Shown in pieces: positions 1 through 7,782 of a stretch of DNA of 64,000 nucleotides. A model generated the notes under the pieces. It made no database searches and was not told where the DNA came from. It saw only the letters and a program-made list of their open reading frames with translations. How positions within the stretch are numbered: position 1 is the first letter of the stretch; each line of letters starts with the position of its first letter. Origin of the DNA: an uncultured Bacteroidales bacterium (GTDB lineage Bacteria > Bacteroidota > Bacteroidia > Bacteroidales > FEN-979); contig CAIRDP010000043.1 in NCBI GenBank assembly GCA_903877385.1, positions 1-64,000 of the forward strand, in the 5' to 3' direction. The translations under genes were made by a program, and so were the position numbers.

Positions 1-149
1 AACAAATAGATCGAAGAAATTAACAATGGGCTAGGCCATTTACCATCAATACCGTTTTTTGCTTGGAAAAATCCCCCTTCGTCGCAGAAAATCGACGGGT
101 TGTTAACAAAAATGGGGGACTGTATAGACAGACTCTAATTAGAACTGAT

Positions 150-659
150 ATGAAAACGAATTTATTAATAACTCGGTGGTTAGGTTTACCAGTTATTCTT
201 TTATCCACAATGTTGATGATAATGCTAATTACCAATTGTGGTAAAAAGGAAACGACACAAAGCACGAATAACAAGATTGTATTAAAAGACACAGTTAGCT
301 CAGAACAAGATCTCCGAAGTATATTTGGTTCATCTATTCTTAGCCATTTACAGCAAAAGTACGATCAAACTATTTCAAGGTTCTCAATTGATCAGTATTC
401 TGAGTTGGAATCAAATGATTCGACATTAGCATATGAATTTTATATAACTTGTTCCACATTAATCTCAAAGCAAATAATCTGTGTCATGGGAGGGCGTCAA
501 CAAACGAAATCTACTGAGGCACAAGGTATAATTACATATTCTTGTACAGGTACTTGTACTTGTGCTATGACTTATACCATAGGTGGTTCTACTGTATCAT
601 GCGGATGTACACAAGGTCCTAATAAGTGTACCTTGAATGTGACGATTAACTCAAATTAA
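150..659 (+). CDS. Cysteine-rich exported lipoprotein, function unknown
   Basis: About 169 residues. I chose the ATG at 150 because it opens directly into a lipoprotein-type leader: MKTN, a long hydrophobic stretch, then the lipobox-like ITNC followed by GKKE. The frame is open upstream to 63, but that part is not leader-like. The mature middle is polar. The C-terminal 40 residues carry six cysteines in a Thr/Gly/Ser-rich context (CTGTCTC, then SCGC, then NKC), ending in a short beta-like tail. I do not recognise the family. The next gene on the same strand encodes a thioredoxin-fold protein, so the cysteines may be substrates of that redoxin (inference). Base composition is clearly AT-rich compared with the housekeeping part of the window, which hints at acquisition. 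Confidence 0.6.
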   Translation: MKTNLLITRWLGLPVILLSTMLMIMLITNCGKKETTQSTNNKIVLKDTVSSEQDLRSIFGSSILSHLQQKYDQTISRFSIDQYSELESNDSTLAYEFYITCSTLISKQIICVMGGRQQTKSTEAQGIITYSCTGTCTCAMTYTIGGSTVSCGCTQGPNKCTLNVTINSN

Positions 660-754
660 TCCCTTAATCTTTTAAGGGAGCAAATCTAATTGCTTTTAAA
701 TGATAAGTTTTCCTGTAAAATGCAATTGTGAGTTTCATTAAAACAAGAAATTAC

Positions 755-1408
755 ATGCGAAGGTTATTCGTCATTTTATGTCTTCTACCAATACTTTCAT
801 TTTCATGGGCGCAGAAGGTTTGTGTAAGTGCTTCTAAGAAGCTGCCTGTTCCGATTAAAGTATACAACGATGAATATGGGCATTCAATCACCGCAGAAGT
901 ATTTCAAGAGAGATTGAATACTAATTCTTACGATATTCAATTGGATAGTGCGAATGGCTTACTCTCATTGGTTGAACACGACAGGCCAGTTAAGCAATTT
1001 CTTAACACTCCATTACAAAAATTTTCTTTTACAGATATCGATGACATTAAATGGAATAATAAAAAAGTTGAGGGGAAAATTGTAATATTTCATTTTTGGT
1101 CAACCTCTTGTGTTCCCTGTGTAAAAGAAATTCCTTTTTTAAACTCCCTCAAAGCAAAAAATCCTGACATAATATTTTTTGCATTATCAACTGAGAGTAG
1201 TGAAGTTCTATCTAAATTTCTTAAAAAAAACAAGTCTGAATTAACAATAATCCCTAACCAACAACAATTATCTACAAAATTAAAAATCAACATATTACCA
1301 ACAACACTGATTGTTGATTCAAAGGGATTGATAAAAGAAGTTATGTTTGGTAGTTATAGTGATTCGCTCTACTTGCAATCGAAAATCAACAAGTGTCGAA
1401 CGCAATGA
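755..1408 (+). CDS. Periplasmic thioredoxin-fold (TlpA-like) protein
   Basis: About 217 residues from the ATG at 755, which begins a clean signal peptide (MRRLFVILCLLPILSFSWAQ). A GTG at 728 would add nine residues that do not look like a leader. The C-terminal 120 residues form a TlpA/ResA-type redoxin domain: VIFHFWSTSC, with the active-site CVPC, and a cis-proline region LPTTLIVD. The N-terminal 80 residues are not recognisable. Such proteins catalyse thiol-disulphide exchange in the periplasm. It follows the Cys-rich lipoprotein on the same strand after about 95 bases, and the pair probably works together (inference). AT-rich like its neighbour. Confidence 0.8.
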   Translation: MRRLFVILCLLPILSFSWAQKVCVSASKKLPVPIKVYNDEYGHSITAEVFQERLNTNSYDIQLDSANGLLSLVEHDRPVKQFLNTPLQKFSFTDIDDIKWNNKKVEGKIVIFHFWSTSCVPCVKEIPFLNSLKAKNPDIIFFALSTESSEVLSKFLKKNKSELTIIPNQQQLSTKLKINILPTTLIVDSKGLIKEVMFGSYSDSLYLQSKINKCRTQ

Positions 1409-1444
1409 GTCTGCTTATTTTCAATTCGGACTTTCAGATTATTG

Positions 1445-1735
1445 TTAATTATTGTGATTAGTGGAGATGTCAATCAAAGAGATATACTTTGCTGGCTTAA
1501 ACGCTGGAATCACATGAGCTGGAATCTTCACGAATGTCCCCTTGCTGATATTCCTGCCGGTCTTGGCAGCCCGTGTCTTCAATTGGAACGTGCCAAAGCC
1601 CCATAGGTAAACGTTCTCGCCCTTTACCATGGATTCCTTAATTGTCTTCATTAGGGCTTCCACAGTTGCTGTTACTGCTGGTTTTTCGATGCCGGTCGTG
1701 GCGACGATTTGTTCGATGATTTCGGATTTGGTCAT
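1445..1735 (-). CDS. HU-family DNA-binding protein
   Basis: 96 residues, the usual length for HU/IHF subunits (about 90) plus a short polar tail. The N-terminal helices (MTKSEIIEQI, then a Val/Ala-rich helix) are followed by the conserved GFGTF turn and the beta-arm segment containing GRNI and the arm proline region KIPAHVIPAFKP. HU proteins bend and compact DNA as dimers. The gene is convergent with the thioredoxin-like gene. The 130 bases beyond its start (1736-1867) contain only weak short inverted repeats and no gene that I can support. Many Bacteroidota carry several HU paralogues, some in mobile or accessory regions, which fits the broken genes around it. Confidence 0.9.
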   Translation of the reverse strand: MTKSEIIEQIVATTGIEKPAVTATVEALMKTIKESMVKGENVYLWGFGTFQLKTRAAKTGRNISKGTFVKIPAHVIPAFKPAKYISLIDISTNHNN

Positions 1736-1867
1736 GGGTGATTAGGTTATTTGGGGTTGAGATTTTTGGGATGGCAAGGCCAGCAAGTGCAGTAAGGGCA
1801 GCGCCTTTGCTAAGCAACCTTACATTAACTTTGTTGCGGTAAGCGGCATGTTGGCCGCAGTAAAAAG

Positions 1868-2104
1868 TCAACATAATTCTTCGACAATTCTTGTAATGTA
1901 TTTTCCATTTTTAAAAATCCATAAAACCCCATATCCGCCTCCTCCGTCACTTCCGCACAAATAAATAAGCATGTAGTCATATTTTAACACTCTAAAAATA
2001 TAAACTCGTGGTCCACCTCCATATTTGAGAAATGGGTTGTATAAATTAGAATACTCGGATGCCGGAAAGTCAAGTTCAACTCTGCCACCTGGATGGCTTG
2101 TGTT
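1868..2104 (-). pseudogene. Start-less coding remnant, unknown family
   Basis: On the minus strand an open frame of 78 codons runs from an in-frame TAA (2107-2105) to a TGA at 1870-1868 and contains no plausible initiator. Its translation looks like real protein: ELDFPASEYSNLYNPF, then GGGPRVYIFRVLKYDYM and GVLWIFKNGKYITRIVEEL, with alternating hydrophobics and Gly-rich turns. The missing 5' part would lie where the plus-strand Cdd1 gene begins, so this looks like the C-terminal remnant of a gene cut by rearrangement. I cannot name the family. Confidence 0.4.
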
Positions 2105-2163
2105 TTATAATTAACTTTGACATCATTATTCCTGTTAAGCTTGTGACACTGTTTTCGTAGAAG

Positions 2164-2433
2164 ATGAGTAAGGAACAATCCCTACAAGAACTAATGACCA
2201 TCCCGGGCATCGGGAAATCCATTGCCAATGATCTTTGGAACATCGGGATCAAATGCCCGGACGACCTGATCGGGAAAGACCCTGATGTTATATATGACCA
2301 GTCAAACAGATATGCCGGAGTAGTGCAGGATCGATGTCTGTTATACTCTTTTCGCTGTGCGATATACTTTGCCGAAACAAAACCTGAAATACGTGACCCG
2401 GAGAAACTGAAGTGGTGGAACTGGAAAGATTAA
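2164..2433 (+). CDS. Helix-hairpin-helix protein of the Cdd1 (pathogenicity locus) family
   Basis: 89 residues. The N-terminal half is a helix-hairpin-helix (LMTIPGIGKSIANDLWNIGI), the motif that contacts DNA backbone in many repair proteins. The C-terminal half (DRCLLYSFRCAIYFAE, ending KLKWWNWKD) matches the conserved tail of the small Cdd1 family, which is usually a stand-alone protein of 80-100 residues. Its biochemical role is not established. It lies 39 bases upstream of a YciI-like gene on the same strand and may be co-transcribed with it. Confidence 0.8.
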   Translation: MSKEQSLQELMTIPGIGKSIANDLWNIGIKCPDDLIGKDPDVIYDQSNRYAGVVQDRCLLYSFRCAIYFAETKPEIRDPEKLKWWNWKD

Positions 2434-2472
2434 AATCATACAACAAAATCTTAACGAAAACAATTTTGACCC

Positions 2473-2778
2473 ATGTCAAAACAGCAATATTTTTTAAAGC
2501 TAAACCCTCCCAGGGCATCCTTCAGAATGGATATGACTGAGGATGAGCGAGCAATCATGGCGAAGCACATAGAATACTGGAAGCCTTATATTCAATCCGG
2601 AACAGCTATCGTCATCGGTTTAGTTGGTGATCTTAAGGGAGGGTTTGGTGTTGGTGTAATTCAGGCAGATAGTGAGGAGCAGCTTAACGATCTTCTTGTA
2701 AATGACCCGGCAAACGGGCTTCATTCGTATGAAGTACATCCTATACGGGCGATGTCAAAATTGATTGAGGTTGAATGA
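2473..2778 (+). CDS. YciI-family protein
   Basis: 101 residues, matching the single-domain ferredoxin-like fold of YciI-related proteins. Visible features are the N-terminal strand QQYFLKLNPP, the helix with HIEYWKPYIQSGT, the strand IVIGLVGDLKGGFGVGVI and the helix SEEQLNDLLVNDP, followed by a final beta strand (HSYEVHPI). The family includes degradative isomerase or dehydrochlorinase-like enzymes, and most members are uncharacterised. Possibly co-transcribed with the Cdd1-like gene just upstream. Confidence 0.8.
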   Translation: MSKQQYFLKLNPPRASFRMDMTEDERAIMAKHIEYWKPYIQSGTAIVIGLVGDLKGGFGVGVIQADSEEQLNDLLVNDPANGLHSYEVHPIRAMSKLIEVE

Positions 2779-2828
2779 TACCTGAATAATAACCGACTAT
2801 TCTTAGTTAATCTGATTGAGAATCAAGA

Positions 2829-3713
2829 ATGAGGCAGTTTACCCTCATATCGCTTTTACTTGTCTCTGGTGCCTTAACTATTTGTACCGGGCAAAGCAAA
2901 CATGATACAGTTTCACATCTCATCGATTTCAATGCCAGCAGCACTATCGAGATTAATTATCAGAATGCAGTTGATTCAATGATGCTCCAGGTGAGTTTCT
3001 ATAATTTCTTTCCAAATGATTACATTAATACCGACCCGATAAAATTTAAAGGGAATGGAAAAAAATACCTGAATCTGAAAACGCAGATGCCCCAGAAGGT
3101 AAACCTCAGCATTGGATTTGCTTCATCCAAATCGGCAACCTTTCCCTCAGATACCATACTATTTAATAGTAATCAAAGCACCACTTGTTTTCTTGTTCCG
3201 TATGATACTCTTCGAATTAATGTGGATTTTTCAAAAAAGGAACAAACACCAAGGTGCATAAAATACTCAGGCAGATGGGCGCAACTATCAGATTATTATA
3301 AGAATAAAGAACTCTTTTTTCATCAAAGCAATTTTATCGGAGTAAAAGGTTTAACCGCTAACACGGCTCCCGATTTTGCATCATTCAATAAAGTAGTGGA
3401 CAGTCTTACCCAGTTGGAGCTGGTTTATTTACAGGATTATAATAAAAAGAGCATTCTGCCCAAATGGTTTTCGGAATATGAAGAAAGCGATATTCGGTAT
3501 TTTTCTTATTCGCTGAAAATCAGTGAACCCATGATGATGAGAAGAATGCGCAACATTGATAAACCTATTCCAAAGGATTATTATAACTTTCTAAATGATC
3601 GACCATTAAACAACCGGGCTGCTATTCTATCCATTTATTATTTTTTGTTCCTCGATTACTATTTTTCGATGTATCAGTCACCGTTTGAAGATTCCAAGAA
3701 GTTGGATCAGTAG
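2829..3713 (+). CDS. Secreted protein of unknown function
   Basis: 294 residues with a signal peptide (MRQFTLISLLLVSGALTICTGQ). The first 130 residues are beta-rich, in the style of N-terminal domains that precede thioredoxin domains in Bacteroidota secreted proteins. The rest is helical and ends abruptly (EDSKKLDQ) without a CxxC redoxin domain, so the gene may be a 3'-truncated redoxin-type protein (inference). Downstream, a short non-overlapping frame at 3716-3823 (starting DKFPVLLDDGRTIVF) has protein-like composition but no start and no family that I recognise. This suggests that the junction is scarred. Confidence 0.55.
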   Translation: MRQFTLISLLLVSGALTICTGQSKHDTVSHLIDFNASSTIEINYQNAVDSMMLQVSFYNFFPNDYINTDPIKFKGNGKKYLNLKTQMPQKVNLSIGFASSKSATFPSDTILFNSNQSTTCFLVPYDTLRINVDFSKKEQTPRCIKYSGRWAQLSDYYKNKELFFHQSNFIGVKGLTANTAPDFASFNKVVDSLTQLELVYLQDYNKKSILPKWFSEYEESDIRYFSYSLKISEPMMMRRMRNIDKPIPKDYYNFLNDRPLNNRAAILSIYYFLFLDYYFSMYQSPFEDSKKLDQ

Positions 3714-3834
3714 CAGATAAATTCCCTGTTTTGCTCGATGACGGAAGAACTATCGTTTTCATTACAGATAAAAGCCGTGAACGGGAGATACGGCTGCGGT
3801 ATGCCTTGCATAAGGGATTGTAAACTCGTTCCTC

Positions 3835-4065
3835 TTACTTTTTAATTTCTGCAAATGTCTCGTCAAGCCAGTCGAAGATACGCTGATTGGCAAGCAGCTG
3901 ACTTCCTGGATGGTTCCGTCGAATCCCTGTTTGATAAGGATAGTGCTCGTACGTTTGCACCCTTTTCCTGCCAGGCAGAAATAGCCGGGAAGCATGATTC
4001 CCAAATAAGGTATTTGCATTAATTCGAAGGATGGAATGGTAGGCTTTCTTGCTTTTTTCAATTCT
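3835..4065 (-). pseudogene. C-terminal fragment of an alpha/beta-hydrolase-like gene
   Basis: A 76-codon minus-strand frame, bounded upstream by an in-frame TAA (4068-4066), ends with EHYPYQTGIRRNHPGSQ followed by a helix QRIFDWLDETFAEIKK and stop. That layout (aromatic-Pro turn, a His near the catalytic-His position, a terminal amphipathic helix) is what the last 40 residues of acetyl-xylan-esterase-type or BD-FAE-type hydrolases look like. No start codon or catalytic serine portion exists nearby, so I read it as a decayed remnant. A longer frame with a start exists on the same strand over this interval (3762-4061), but its composition is not protein-like. The roughly 480 bases between the flanking genes hold only this remnant, the short frame at 3716-3823 and a promoter. 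Confidence 0.45.
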
Positions 4066-4083
4066 TTACAAGCGCAGTTTCAA

Positions 4084-4114
4084 TTTGTTATTTGCGAAAA
4101 TTAGCTTATATTTG
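4084..4114 (+). promoter_or_regulatory. Complete Bacteroidota-type promoter
   Basis: TTTG at 4084-4087, 19 bases, then TATATTTG at 4107-4114, a full match to the Bacteroidota sigma-70 consensus TTTG-N19/20-TAnnTTTG. Transcription would start near 4121, giving a leader of about 70 bases before the secreted protein at 4192. It probably drives both that gene and the protease at 4844. Confidence 0.7.
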
Positions 4115-4191
4115 TGTTGCCTGCCGCCAGGATCATAGCCTGAACTGAAATGCTTTTTAAAATGATCAACACATCATGAAAAATAAAGATC

Positions 4192-4830
4192 ATGAACACA
4201 AAAACTTATTACCTGTTATTCGTCTTTTTGATTTCATTAAGACTAAGCGCGCAAGACCTTAATACAACTCTATTGGTGAGGGAGGAAGCTTCGCTTAAAG
4301 CCTTATCATTCCTGAACCTGATTCCTGAAGGGAGAGAAAAAGATTATGGTTTCAATACCAGGAGTGATTTTTCAAAAATTAAAATTGAAGAACCTTATCA
4401 AACCTTTTATCTGTCTTATAAGAACAACCAGCTGACGTTTTTCCCCGGTAATGAATGGCGTGTACCTGTCTCGGTGGATGGTCATTATGTGACCTTGCTC
4501 ACCGTGCAGATGAATAAGGGAAAAGCTGAGGCTGTTGACTTTGGAGGGAATGTGCTTGCTCAAAAAATCCAGGAGTTTGAAACATTATACCCTGACAATA
4601 CAAGCCAGCATATTATAATGCGGAATACGTTTTTAGAACGGGATTATATCACGACCAATTTCACCTCTCTTTGCAAACAAAACAAAGCTGATGTTGTTGT
4701 TGAGATTAACACTGCTTCATTACAACCCATATTTCAATTGAATGAGGGGAAACCTTTAAAAACAACTATCGCTGTTTTTTATGCCGAAACGATGGATGTT
4801 ATCAACAAGGCAAATGATTATAAACAGTAA
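4192..4830 (+). CDS. Secreted protein, possible partner of the downstream cysteine protease
   Basis: 212 residues with a signal peptide ending in LRLSAQ. The mature protein is mixed alpha/beta with no cysteine clusters or repeats, apart from a single Cys near SLCKQN, and I do not recognise a family. It is preceded by a complete promoter and followed after only 13 bases by a secreted papain-like protease. Propeptide-like chaperones or inhibitors are often encoded next to such proteases, so that role is possible but is inferred from position only. There is no T9SS sorting domain at its C-terminus. Confidence 0.6.
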   Translation: MNTKTYYLLFVFLISLRLSAQDLNTTLLVREEASLKALSFLNLIPEGREKDYGFNTRSDFSKIKIEEPYQTFYLSYKNNQLTFFPGNEWRVPVSVDGHYVTLLTVQMNKGKAEAVDFGGNVLAQKIQEFETLYPDNTSQHIIMRNTFLERDYITTNFTSLCKQNKADVVVEINTASLQPIFQLNEGKPLKTTIAVFYAETMDVINKANDYKQ

Positions 4831-4843
4831 AAGAAATTATCTC

Positions 4844-5713
4844 ATGAAAAAATCACTTTTATTTTCGGCCATACTGTGCTGTCTTCTTTTTACTTCCCGG
4901 GCACAGGTATTAAATGTCAGGAATAATGAGCAGGAGTATAATCAATGGTGTTGGGCTGCCTGCTCAAAAACAATACTTGAATATTACGGGTTTGACACAA
5001 CACAATGCGGCATAGCCGAATGGGTAAGAGCAACACCTAAGACATGGCACGATTACGGCAGTGTGAATTGTTGTACTGATGCGAGCCAGGGTTGTAATTA
5101 CTGGAATTACAGCTGGGGAGAACCCGGTAGTATCCAGGAAATACTGGTTCACTTTGGTAACCTTCAGAACACCGGGGTTTCTGCTGCATTAACCGAGAAT
5201 GAGATTACTGCAGATATTCAGAAAAACAGGTTGTTCGTTATCCGCTGGGGCTGGGTAGGTACCGTCAACGGGCATTTTATTGTCGGGCATGGAATCAAGG
5301 GCGACAGCATTTATTTTATGAACCCATGGTTCGGTGAAGGATTGCATGTCGGAACCTATAGTTTTATGCTGAGCGGTATTGATAAAACAAGCACTTATAC
5401 CCATGAATGGACTCATACGAACAGAATCACCAGTAATGTGTCTGCTGTAAGCGAACGAAGCAATGAAGGAACCACCCTATCTGTTAATCCCAATCCATTC
5501 TTCTCTGAGACCACCCTGCAATCAGGCAGAATCCTGAAAGATGCAACCCTGACAGTTTACAACTCATGCGGACAAGCGGCAAAGCAAATTAAGCATATCT
5601 CCGGGCAGTCAGTTACTTTCCATCGTGACAACCTGCCATGCGGAATCTATTTCATCAGGCTGGAACAGGACAATAATAGTTTTTCAGCCAAACTGGTAAT
5701 CAAAGACAATTAA
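4844..5713 (+). CDS. Secreted papain-like cysteine protease with T9SS sorting domain
   Basis: 289 residues from the ATG at 4844 (MKKSLLFSAI signal peptide); the frame is open upstream but overlaps the previous gene. The catalytic residues have papain geometry: Gln30 six residues before Cys36 in EYNQWCWAAC, His144 in GHFIVGHG, Asn160 in MNPWF (His to Asn 16 residues). The QWCWA motif is shared with C39/C70 (AvrRpt2-like) papain folds. Six to seven more cysteines lie around CCTDASQGC and could form disulphides. Residues 210-289 form a typical T9SS C-terminal domain (SVNPNPF, then GIYFIRLEQ and KLVIKDN), so the enzyme is likely exported and anchored on the cell surface. The propeptide is very short or absent, which may explain the secreted protein encoded just upstream. 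Confidence 0.85.
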   Translation: MKKSLLFSAILCCLLFTSRAQVLNVRNNEQEYNQWCWAACSKTILEYYGFDTTQCGIAEWVRATPKTWHDYGSVNCCTDASQGCNYWNYSWGEPGSIQEILVHFGNLQNTGVSAALTENEITADIQKNRLFVIRWGWVGTVNGHFIVGHGIKGDSIYFMNPWFGEGLHVGTYSFMLSGIDKTSTYTHEWTHTNRITSNVSAVSERSNEGTTLSVNPNPFFSETTLQSGRILKDATLTVYNSCGQAAKQIKHISGQSVTFHRDNLPCGIYFIRLEQDNNSFSAKLVIKDN

Positions 5714-5745
5714 CCATTATAACCGGCGAATGTAAATTTTCATCG

Positions 5746-6570
5746 ATGAAAAAAGCTTTCACTGTATTAGTTTTTTTGGCATTCCTGGGTGCTCCTGCCA
5801 TCCTTTTCAGCCAGGCCGGGAACCTGGGTGATGATTTTTCAAAGATCGGCAACAATCCTGAGAAAGGACGGTTTCTGAAGATCCGCGGCATTGATATTTA
5901 TTACGAATCCTATGGAAAAGGAAAACCGATGTTGCTTATCCACGGTAACGGAGGATCTATAGGTTCGATGGCGGGACAAGTCCCTTATTTTTCAAAAAAT
6001 TACCATGTGATTGCTGCTGACAGCCGATCGCAGGGAAAATCGGCTGATCCATCCGACTCGCTGTCGTACGAGATGATGGCCGACGACATGAATGCACTTT
6101 TGGAATCCCTGCATCTCGATTCTGCTTATGTTATCGGATGGAGCGACGGAGGTATCATCGGTTTGCTGCTGGCCATCCGCCATCCCGAAAAAGTTAAAAG
6201 AATGGCTATAACGGGTGCCAACATCCGGCCTGACACATCGGCCCTTTCAAATGCCGAATTCCAGGGTATGATTCAACAGGTAAAGCAGTTAAAGCAACAG
6301 AAACAGTCCCCTGATATCAAAAACCAGATCAAGCTCACCCAACTGATGATAGATCAGCCCGATATTTCCCATAAGGCTTTGTATTCGATTAAATGCCCAA
6401 TCCTGGTCATCGGTGGTGATCACGATGTGATCAAGCCTTCGCATACACTTGAAATTTATCAATCCGTTTCCAAAGGGCTTCTTTGGATCTTACCCGGCTC
6501 GGGGCATGGAACCCTCATTCAGTTCAAAGATGATTTTAATGAGCAGGTTGGAAGGTTTTTCAACAGGTAA
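5746..6570 (+). CDS. Exported alpha/beta hydrolase
   Basis: 274 residues with a signal peptide (to about LFSQA). Alpha/beta-hydrolase fold: oxyanion segment LLIHGNGGS, nucleophile elbow GWSDGG (Ser), acid in VIGGDHDVI (Asp) and catalytic His in PGSGHGT. The strand GKPMLLIHG and the DSRSQGKS loop place it with small-molecule ester or lactone hydrolases (proline-iminopeptidase/esterase-like group). The substrate cannot be told. It starts 32 bases after the protease gene and could be on the same transcript. Confidence 0.88.
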   Translation: MKKAFTVLVFLAFLGAPAILFSQAGNLGDDFSKIGNNPEKGRFLKIRGIDIYYESYGKGKPMLLIHGNGGSIGSMAGQVPYFSKNYHVIAADSRSQGKSADPSDSLSYEMMADDMNALLESLHLDSAYVIGWSDGGIIGLLLAIRHPEKVKRMAITGANIRPDTSALSNAEFQGMIQQVKQLKQQKQSPDIKNQIKLTQLMIDQPDISHKALYSIKCPILVIGGDHDVIKPSHTLEIYQSVSKGLLWILPGSGHGTLIQFKDDFNEQVGRFFNR

Positions 6571-6693
6571 AAGATCTTTAGATATTGAATTTTATATAAC
6601 GGATGATTTGATGATATTTTCATGTTTGTTAAGTGAAATGGGAATCTATAATATAACCATTTTTATTTGAAACAAATTTTAAATCTTACGTCC

Positions 6694-6832
6694 ATGAAAA
6701 CAAAAGCATTCATGATCTGCGTACTGTTATTTTCATGTACTTGGAAGAAACGCCGGCTTTGACCAGCCTTCGCCGGAACAACTTGACCATCTCATTTTAT
6801 TGATTGCTAACATTGTAATGTGGTCAATATAA
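6694..6832 (+). pseudogene. Frameshifted remnant of a small exported protein
   Basis: An ATG at 6694 opens a leader-like peptide (MKTKAFMICVLLFSCT) that hits TGA at 6760 after 22 residues. In another frame translation continues as LGRNAGFDQPSPEQL and stops at 6830-6832. The two halves read as one short secreted protein interrupted by a frameshift. Nothing else is visible between 6571 and 6877. Confidence 0.35.
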
Positions 6833-6877
6833 ATCGGCAGAAGGTGGTCACTGATGCCGGCCGGTTCAGTAACCAAT

Positions 6878-6914
6878 AAAAAACCACTTACAATAAAAAT
6901 CGTTGTAAGTGGTT
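6878..6914 (-). terminator. Intrinsic terminator after the tRNA gene
   Basis: A perfect 12-bp inverted repeat (AACCACTTACAA at 6882-6893 with its complement at 6903-6914) is followed, reading the minus strand, by a run of six T. It lies 11 bases beyond the 3' end of the tRNA gene. Confidence 0.85.
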
Positions 6915-6925
6915 GATTTTGAGGG

Positions 6926-6999
6926 TGGGCCCAACAGGACTTGAACCTGTGACCCGCTGATTATGAGTCAGCTGCTCTAACCGTCTGAGCTATGGGCCC
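6926..6999 (-). tRNA. tRNA with anticodon CAT (Ile2 or elongator Met)
   Basis: 74 nt forming a full cloverleaf. The acceptor stem GGGCCCA pairs with TGGGCCC. The D arm is TAGCTCAGACGGTTAGAGCA. The anticodon arm is GCTGA-CTCATAA-TCAGC and the T arm contains GGTTCAAGTCC. The CCA end is not fully encoded. The CAT anticodon with this GGTTAGAGCA body and CTCATAA loop resembles E. coli tRNA-Ile2, which reads AUA after lysidine modification; an elongator Met identity cannot be excluded. It is not initiator-like, because the anticodon stem lacks the three G:C pairs. Confidence 0.93.
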
Positions 7000-7092
7000 T
7001 CATCAACAAAAAGATCAGCCGCCCGGGAGCAAACCGAATCGGTTTAATTGATTTTTGGGGTGCAAAGGTAAAAATATTTTGCCATCTTTGCA

Positions 7093-7764
7093 ATGCGAAA
7101 GCTCGGAACAATGCTCAAACTAACCTCTGCCGTATCCCGGGACCATCCAATCCATAACATTATTTTTGATTTCGGGGGAGTCATCTGCAATATCGATTTT
7201 AAACTCTCGGAAATGAAATTCAGAAACCTGGGTTTCAAAGGATTTAATCCTTCTTATTCGGTCGAAGACGGGGAAGATGTTTTCAGAAGGATAGAAGGCG
7301 GAAAAATCACGGTTCCGGAATTTATCTCCGTCCTTAAAAAACAACTTCATCCGGGGGTTACAGATGAAGCAGTCCTGGAAGCCTGGAATGCCATGATGCT
7401 GGATATCCCGGCTGCCAGGGTAAAGCTTCTTGAAGAAGTCAGGAAGTCATACAGGATATTCATTCTCAGCAATTCCAACGAAGTGCATTATAACAAATTC
7501 CTGGGCGATTTCATCAAAAATTACAGGTATTCTTCATTTACCGACATTTTCGAAAAGACCTGGTTCTCATTCCAGATACACCTGCAGAAACCATCCAGGG
7601 AAATATTCGAATACGTAATCCGCGACGGCAAACTTAATCCTCCTCAAACCCTTTTTATCGACGACTCCATACAGCATGTGGAAGCTGCTTCCCAGGCCGG
7701 ATTAAGAAGCTATCAGCTAAAGGCTTACGAGGAAATTCAGGACCTGTTCAAGGAGTCACCATAA
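7093..7764 (+). CDS. HAD-IA family phosphatase
   Basis: 223 residues. The four haloacid dehalogenase motifs are in order: I, IIFDFGGVI with the nucleophile Asp; II, FILSNSNE; III, the Lys in LQKPSREIF; IV, LFIDDS. A helical cap (about residues 45-110) places it with the YihX/epoxide-hydrolase-N-like HAD-IA group acting on small phosphorylated metabolites. In motif I the usual general acid position (DxD) is Gly, as is common in this subgroup. The exact start is uncertain (ATG at 7093 or 7111). It lies upstream of queA but is separated from it by a complete promoter. Confidence 0.88.
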   Translation: MRKLGTMLKLTSAVSRDHPIHNIIFDFGGVICNIDFKLSEMKFRNLGFKGFNPSYSVEDGEDVFRRIEGGKITVPEFISVLKKQLHPGVTDEAVLEAWNAMMLDIPAARVKLLEEVRKSYRIFILSNSNEVHYNKFLGDFIKNYRYSSFTDIFEKTWFSFQIHLQKPSREIFEYVIRDGKLNPPQTLFIDDSIQHVEAASQAGLRSYQLKAYEEIQDLFKESP

Positions 7765-7782
7765 CAGAAAAGCGAAAAAAGG

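Noticed and set aside
661-678. Hairpin CCCTTAA-TCTT-TTAAGGG after the first lipoprotein gene as a terminator
   Set aside because: The stem is only seven A/T-rich pairs and no T-tract follows. It could be a weak attenuator but is not supported.
1736-1867. An integron-type attC site suggested by GCGG/CCGC repeats near 1830-1860
   Set aside because: The core sites RYYYAAC and GTTRRRY are not both present, the arms do not form the usual long imperfect palindrome, and no integrase is in the window.
1984-2178. A 64-residue minus-strand protein covering the remnant region
   Set aside because: Its frame is not protein-like after residue 40. The other minus-strand frame (1868-2104) has far better protein composition, although it has no start.
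3716-3823. Short plus-strand frame with protein-like composition (DKFPVLLDDGRTIVF)
   Set aside because: No start codon, only 35 residues and no family that I recognise. Mentioned with the neighbouring gene but not called as a feature.
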